Below are positions 54,939-58,763 of a stretch of DNA of 58,763 nt, one piece after another; position 1 is the stretch's first letter, and the number at the start of each line of letters is the position of its first letter. The DNA is from Bordetella parapertussis (GTDB lineage: Bacteria > Acidobacteriota > Terriglobia > Bryobacterales > Bryobacteraceae), in contig CALQCC020000029.1 in the NCBI GenBank assembly GCA_943328975.2, positions 1 through 58,763 of the forward strand, written 5' to 3'. Both the position numbers and the translations under genes were made by a program. Below the pieces are notes generated by a model that saw only the letters and a list, made by a program, of their open reading frames with translations, was not told the origin of the DNA and did not search any database.

Positions 54939-56225
54939 CTAGGCGGGCTCGGGGCAGCCTGGGTGGCGCGCGCGTAGCTCGGTGAAGATGAAGGCGAGGT
55001 CGCGATCGTCGCCTGCGTCTTTGGCCCAGCCCGGTGTCGAATCGCAGACCAATTCCAGGTCGACGGATTCTTGCTCTTTGCGTGTCGCGGGCACCGCGAG
55101 TTCGAACGAACCCGACATCACGGTCTCCGCCGCGAGCTTGCCGTCGACTAACACCCTGAGCTTCGCTTGGGGGGCCGCTTCGGGGCGGAAGCCGCGCACG
55201 ACGAAACCGGAGATCGGCATCAGGGGCTGAACGCGCAAGCGCACGTGCGAGGATGCCCATTCGTCGCCGAAGAGTCCTTCACTGCCGCCTTGTTGAAGGG
55301 CGTAGCCGGTTAGCGGGACGTTGGTCCGCTTGCTCAAGAGGTCGGCGTATGCGGAGGACTCGGCAAGCTCGGCGTTCTTGCGCAGCTCCATCTTTTGATA
55401 CAGCTCAATCCATTGATCGCGCCGGGTCAGCAGGCGTTGCAATTCGTGGACATCGTCTTCGGTCAACGTGCGACCCGGGGTGAATCGCGCAGGAAGTGGA
55501 CGTTGGATGTAGAAGGTCGCGTGTACCGGAGCGGTCTCCTCTGCGGGACGTTCCTTCGTGTACAGGTAGATCGAGATGGACTTGCGTGACAAGTGGCGCT
55601 TGTCTTCGGGCTGATCAATCTTTGGGAAACCGTGCCAGGAATATTCGTTGGTCTCGAACATCACGCAGCGGTTGAACAAGGGATCGATGCTGCGGATCTG
55701 ATTCTCGCTTGGCCTGCGTGGGCTGGAATGAATTTCGAGTGCGCCGCCCCATTCGCTGTGCCATTCCTTGTTCATGTACACGATCAGGTTGATGCGACGG
55801 TGCAGTTGCCGGCTCTCATCGAAATTGAAGTCGACGTGCGGATCGAGGTCCTGGCCGTGCAGGTTCTCATGCGTGCCGCCGCCGAACATCTTGGGGTCCA
55901 GCAATAAGTTCGGGATGCCGGAAAGCTGACTCACGAAATCGAGGAACGGCTGCGAGCCGAGCGTTTCGTACAGATGCTGATAGGTCGGGCTGATGGAACG
56001 AATGTTGGTGTTGACGGACTTCCCAGCGGCATAGCCGCTCTCATTGATCGCGAGCGCTTTGTCGAAGCTGGGGAACTCCGCCAGCAGTTGTTCCGCGAAA
56101 GCGGGCTCGAAGAAGTTTTCGATGACGACGTGTTTGAACGGCTGGGCGGTCAGGAAGGCTTCGCGATATTGATCGGTGGCTTCGCGCGCGAGCGCAGACA
56201 CCTCCGATAGAGTGGGCACCGGCAT
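54939..56225 (-). CDS. 2OG-Fe(II) dioxygenase (prolyl-hydroxylase-like) with C-terminal domain
   Basis: 428 residues. Iron ligands: His130 and Asp132 (DPHVDFNFD) and His198 (YSWHGFPK); Arg214 would bind 2-oxoglutarate (SRKSISIYLY). The fold, with GALEIHSSPRRPSENQ and FNRCVMFETNEYSW, matches prolyl-4-hydroxylase-like enzymes. Residues about 300-428 form a separate C-terminal domain, beta-rich (PISGFVVRGFRPEAAPQAKL). The substrate may be a protein or a glycan-linked residue. It is cytoplasmic, with no signal peptide. Confidence 0.88.
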   Translation of the reverse strand: MPVPTLSEVSALAREATDQYREAFLTAQPFKHVVIENFFEPAFAEQLLAEFPSFDKALAINESGYAAGKSVNTNIRSISPTYQHLYETLGSQPFLDFVSQLSGIPNLLLDPKMFGGGTHENLHGQDLDPHVDFNFDESRQLHRRINLIVYMNKEWHSEWGGALEIHSSPRRPSENQIRSIDPLFNRCVMFETNEYSWHGFPKIDQPEDKRHLSRKSISIYLYTKERPAEETAPVHATFYIQRPLPARFTPGRTLTEDDVHELQRLLTRRDQWIELYQKMELRKNAELAESSAYADLLSKRTNVPLTGYALQQGGSEGLFGDEWASSHVRLRVQPLMPISGFVVRGFRPEAAPQAKLRVLVDGKLAAETVMSGSFELAVPATRKEQESVDLELVCDSTPGWAKDAGDDRDLAFIFTELRARHPGCPEPA

Positions 56226-56263
56226 ACACTTCTATTATGTACAATGACCTGGGAGCATCGATA

Positions 56264-57937
56264 ATGCTTAGACTTTCCGTCGCGCTTTGCCTCAGCGTCA
56301 TTCCTGTGTTTGCCCAGATCGACTTGGCTGGGGAATGGGCCCCGCGCTTTCATGAAGACCAACCCGAGCGCATCCCCGGACCCGAGATCGGCGACTATCT
56401 AGGCCTCCCCATTACGGACGCCGCACGCTTGCGCGCTGACAGTTGGGACGCGTCATTACTGACGCTGCCGGAGCATCAGTGCAAGCCGCACCCTGCGGAT
56501 TACGGTCCACGCGGTCCGGCGAATCTGCGCTTGTGGAAAGAAGTGGATAGGGACACGCAGCAGACGATTGCATGGCACACTCACATCTCCTGGCAGGCTC
56601 CGGAGCGCACGATCTGGATGGACGGTCGGCCGCATCCCGGTCCGAATGCTCCACACACGTGGCAGGGATTTTCGACGGGCGTGTGGCAGGGCGACGTGTT
56701 GGTGGTAACGACGACGCATCTGAAGACCGGCTGGATTCGGCGCAACGGCGTCCCGCGCAGCGACCGGGCCACGCTGACAGAACACTGGGTCCGTCACGGC
56801 AATGGGCTCACGCTGGTGAGCATCGTTCACGATCCCGTGTATCTCACCGAGCCATTCATCCGCACGACGGATTTTGAATTTGATCTGCACCAAGTGATCG
56901 ATCCGTATCCCTGCGAGGCTGTCGAAGAAGTTCCGCGCGCGCAGGGTTATGTGCCGCATCACTTGCCGGGGACGAATCCGTTTCTGAATGAGTTTCCGAC
57001 GGCGCACAAGGTTCAAGGGCAAGCAGAACGCGGCGGCGCTGCGACGATGTATCCGGATCTCACGGCTGGGTCGGCGCCGCAGGCTGTTGCGCCCGCGGCG
57101 TTGCAGGGCCCTACGTCTACGCTGCTGGTTCAGGGTAGTGTACACATGCTCACGGGTCCACAGGGCAACATGGCGGCACAGGTCGGCCCAGACGGGATCT
57201 TACTGGTCGACGCGCAATCCGGCGACGACGTGAAGACCGCACTCAGGGCATTGAGCACCAAGCCGATCCGAACCATCGTCAACACGAGCGCAGGGCGAGG
57301 CCAGACCGGCGGCAACGAAACGCTCAGTGCGATGGGTCAGACCATCACCGGAGGCAACGTCGCGGGTGCTAACGCCGCATTCCCGGCCACGATCGTCGCG
57401 CATGAGAACGTGACGGCTCGCATGACCGAAGCCGGGGCTCCCGCCACCGCGTGGCCGGGGAACACTTACACGGCCGACCACAAGGACCTCTTCTTGAACG
57501 GTGAAGCCGCGCAGGTCCTGCACATGCCCGCCGCGCATTCGGACGCGGATAGCATCGTCTTCTTCCGCCGCTCCGACGTGATCGCGACCGGTGAAATCTT
57601 CTCGCCCGATCGCTACCCCTCCATCGAAGTCGCCAACGGAGGTAGCATCAACGGAGTCGTGGCGGCGCTGAATCGCTTACTCGACCTGACAATCCCCGCC
57701 GACAAGCAGGAAGGCGGCACGATGTTGATCCCCGCCCACGGCCGCGTGTGCGACGAGGCGGATCTGGTGGAATACCGCGACATGGTCACCATCCTGCGCG
57801 ACCGCGTGCAGGACATGGTCAAGAAGGGCATGACGCTGGAGCAGGTGATCGCCGCCAAGCCGACGCGCGACTATGATCCGCTGTATGGCTCGGGTGACGC
57901 GTTCGTGACGGCGGCGTACCGCAGTCTCAAGAAGTGA
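56264..57937 (+). CDS. Secreted two-domain protein: paralogue domain plus MBL-like domain lacking HxHxDH
   Basis: About 557 residues from ATG 56264 (signal LRLSVALCLSVIPVFAQ; an upstream ATG at 56237 is possible). The first half is the domain seen alone at 33220-34056. The second half follows metallo-beta-lactamase order: LVQGSVHMLTGPQGNMAAQV, then VNTSAGRGQTGGN where the fold has NTHxHxDHxGGN, MPAAHSDADSIVFFRRSD, TGEIF for TGDIF, and LIPAHGRVCD. The first metal-ligand set is replaced, one Asp is Glu, two His remain. Hydrolase activity is unlikely as in the family. The downstream gene overlaps it (GTGA). Confidence 0.85.
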   Translation: MLRLSVALCLSVIPVFAQIDLAGEWAPRFHEDQPERIPGPEIGDYLGLPITDAARLRADSWDASLLTLPEHQCKPHPADYGPRGPANLRLWKEVDRDTQQTIAWHTHISWQAPERTIWMDGRPHPGPNAPHTWQGFSTGVWQGDVLVVTTTHLKTGWIRRNGVPRSDRATLTEHWVRHGNGLTLVSIVHDPVYLTEPFIRTTDFEFDLHQVIDPYPCEAVEEVPRAQGYVPHHLPGTNPFLNEFPTAHKVQGQAERGGAATMYPDLTAGSAPQAVAPAALQGPTSTLLVQGSVHMLTGPQGNMAAQVGPDGILLVDAQSGDDVKTALRALSTKPIRTIVNTSAGRGQTGGNETLSAMGQTITGGNVAGANAAFPATIVAHENVTARMTEAGAPATAWPGNTYTADHKDLFLNGEAAQVLHMPAAHSDADSIVFFRRSDVIATGEIFSPDRYPSIEVANGGSINGVVAALNRLLDLTIPADKQEGGTMLIPAHGRVCDEADLVEYRDMVTILRDRVQDMVKKGMTLEQVIAAKPTRDYDPLYGSGDAFVTAAYRSLKK

Positions 57938-58314
57938 GGCGGCTCTCCACATTCCTGATCGCCGCGTCGTTGCTGATGGCGCATCACTCCACCGCGCCGT
58001 TCGACATGACGAAGTCCACCACGATTCACGGCGTCGTCATCGATTTCGTCTGGACCAATCCGCACTCCTACATCCACCTGCAGTCGGAAGGGCGCAAGTG
58101 GACGCTCGAAGCCGAGGCGCTGAACCTGCTGCGCCGCAACGGTTGGACGAAGGAGTCGTTGAAGGCCGGCGATGAGATTTCGTGCATGGGGGCTCGGGCG
58201 AAGGACGCGGATGTGTACGCGATGAAGTGCTTCACCGTGGAGTTCCCGGATGGCCGCAAGTTGATCGCGACGCCGACGGGGGTGCCGTCAAAACCGCCAG
58301 TCAATGGTCGGTAG
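57934..58314 (+). CDS. Secreted DUF6152-like protein
   Basis: 126 residues, GTG start overlapping the upstream TGA. Signal peptide RLSTFLIAASLLMA. MAHHSTAPFDMTKSTTIHGV and VWTNPHSYIHLQSEGRKWTL are the typical core. Small secreted beta-barrel-like protein, of unknown role. The overlap suggests it is made together with the MBL-like protein. Confidence 0.85.
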   Translation: MRRLSTFLIAASLLMAHHSTAPFDMTKSTTIHGVVIDFVWTNPHSYIHLQSEGRKWTLEAEALNLLRRNGWTKESLKAGDEISCMGARAKDADVYAMKCFTVEFPDGRKLIATPTGVPSKPPVNGR

Positions 58315-58405
58315 CGGGACGGTCTTGTTCTATAGACGGCGTCTGCACAGCAGAACAAAGAAAGAAAATTATTCTATTTACTTAAAAAGGAAGCGACAAT
58401 TCCGA

Positions 58406-58651
58406 ATGAAACCAAACCTTAATCTCTATCTAGAAACCAATCCAGAAGGCGAGACAATACGACTGTATGAGCATGTGGACGGTTTCTTTGTTCTTGAGGG
58501 GAAATATCCTACTGGAATCATTGATACTTTTGTGCGTGGTCCAAAAGAAGTTTCTGAATTGGAAAATCTTGCACAAAGTTTCCAGCGCGGTGTGCGATTA
58601 GACAAAATTTTTATTGACCTGCCCCCATATTCCGCCCACCATCACACCTAA
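58406..58651 (+). pseudogene. AT-rich ORF truncated by an IS end
   Basis: About 81 residues: KPNLNLYLETNPEGETIRLY, then FVLEGKYPTGIIDTFVRG and LAQSFQRGVRLDKIF. From about 58615 the frame enters the IS end, so the last dozen residues (DLPPYSAHHHT) are IS sequence. This stretch is clearly richer in A and T than its surroundings, suggesting transfer. No family recognised. Confidence 0.6.
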
Positions 58652-58763
58652 GTTTGCATGATCGGTGCCTGGGCCGCACGCCACTGCTGCACGAACTCGT
58701 TGGGCGTGCGGTAATCGAGACTGCTGTGCGGCCTCTCCTGGTTGTATTGCATCAGCCATGCAG
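58615..58763 (-). mobile_element. IS3-family insertion sequence, partial
   Basis: TGACCTGCCCCC at 58615 resembles an IS3-family terminal repeat. The element runs beyond the window. The transposase 3' end lies at 58648-58763. Confidence 0.7.
58648..58763 (-). CDS. IS3-family transposase (integrase core), C-terminal part only
   Basis: The minus strand reads WLMQYNQERPHSSLDYRTPN and then EFVQQWRAAQAP and a stop. YNxxRPHSSLxYxTPxEF is the diagnostic C-terminus of DDE integrase-core transposases of the IS3 family. The gene continues past the end of the window. Confidence 0.9.
   Translation of the reverse strand, partial: AWLMQYNQERPHSSLDYRTPNEFVQQWRAAQAPIMQT

Overview
The window looks like a stretch of a high-GC acidobacterial chromosome of the Bryobacterales/Solibacter type. 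The lineage call is an inference. It rests on three secreted proteins with a Solibacter-type repeat domain (TIGR03437-like), two Oar-like TonB receptors with a carboxypeptidase-regulatory plug, Ser/Thr kinases fused to PD40 propellers, many signal peptides ending in A-Q, and a futalosine-pathway mqnD gene. I saw no rRNA, tRNA or CRISPR array.

Layout. 0-10 kb: a large secreted protein, a small conserved protein, two TonB-dependent receptors, a cupin and an MFS transporter. 10-19.6 kb: a rearranged zone. It holds two tandem toxin-antitoxin modules whose toxins are both broken, a chimeric second copy of that array, tails of PD40 kinases, a second copy of the uvrB leader and 5' end, and two di-haem cytochrome/peroxidase genes lying between the two uvrB-leader copies. 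19.6-22.8 kb: uvrB, crcB and mqnD, all overlapping. 22.8-25.3 kb: an HNH nuclease gene sitting where the body of a carboxypeptidase-regulatory-like paralogue should be. 25.4-35.5 kb: metabolic and transport genes (DAACS symporter, esterase, truncated adenylation-like protein, atypical SDR, YgeA-type racemase, degenerate GGDEF protein, MetE-like methyltransferase). 35.5-41.2 kb: a c-type cytochrome, a broken kinase and its intact paralogue, each followed by the same short 3' repeat. 41.2-48.7 kb: a degenerate sulfatase, a PRPP-binding transferase, a polyprenyl-phosphate sugar transferase, a cupin, an intact toxin-antitoxin pair, a radical SAM protein and a GT39-like membrane glycosyltransferase. 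48.9-54.9 kb: a one-direction run of envelope genes, with an LPXTG protein directly followed by its own sortase, a DUF4197 protein, three overlapping secreted-protein genes, a zinc-ribbon membrane protein and a HEAT-repeat protein. 54.9-58.8 kb: a 2OG-Fe(II) oxygenase, a two-domain secreted protein whose metallo-beta-lactamase half lacks the HxHxDH motif, a DUF6152-like protein, and an AT-rich ORF cut by an IS3-family element that runs off the window.

Three themes recur. The first is the dedicated sortase/LPXTG pair in a bacterium expected to have an outer membrane. The second is a set of proteins that keep an enzyme fold but have lost catalytic residues (zincin-like, MBL-like, sulfatase-like, SDR-like, GGDEF-like). 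The third is frequent decay by short duplication followed by deletion. Two of the frameshifts lie in C-runs and could be sequencing errors.
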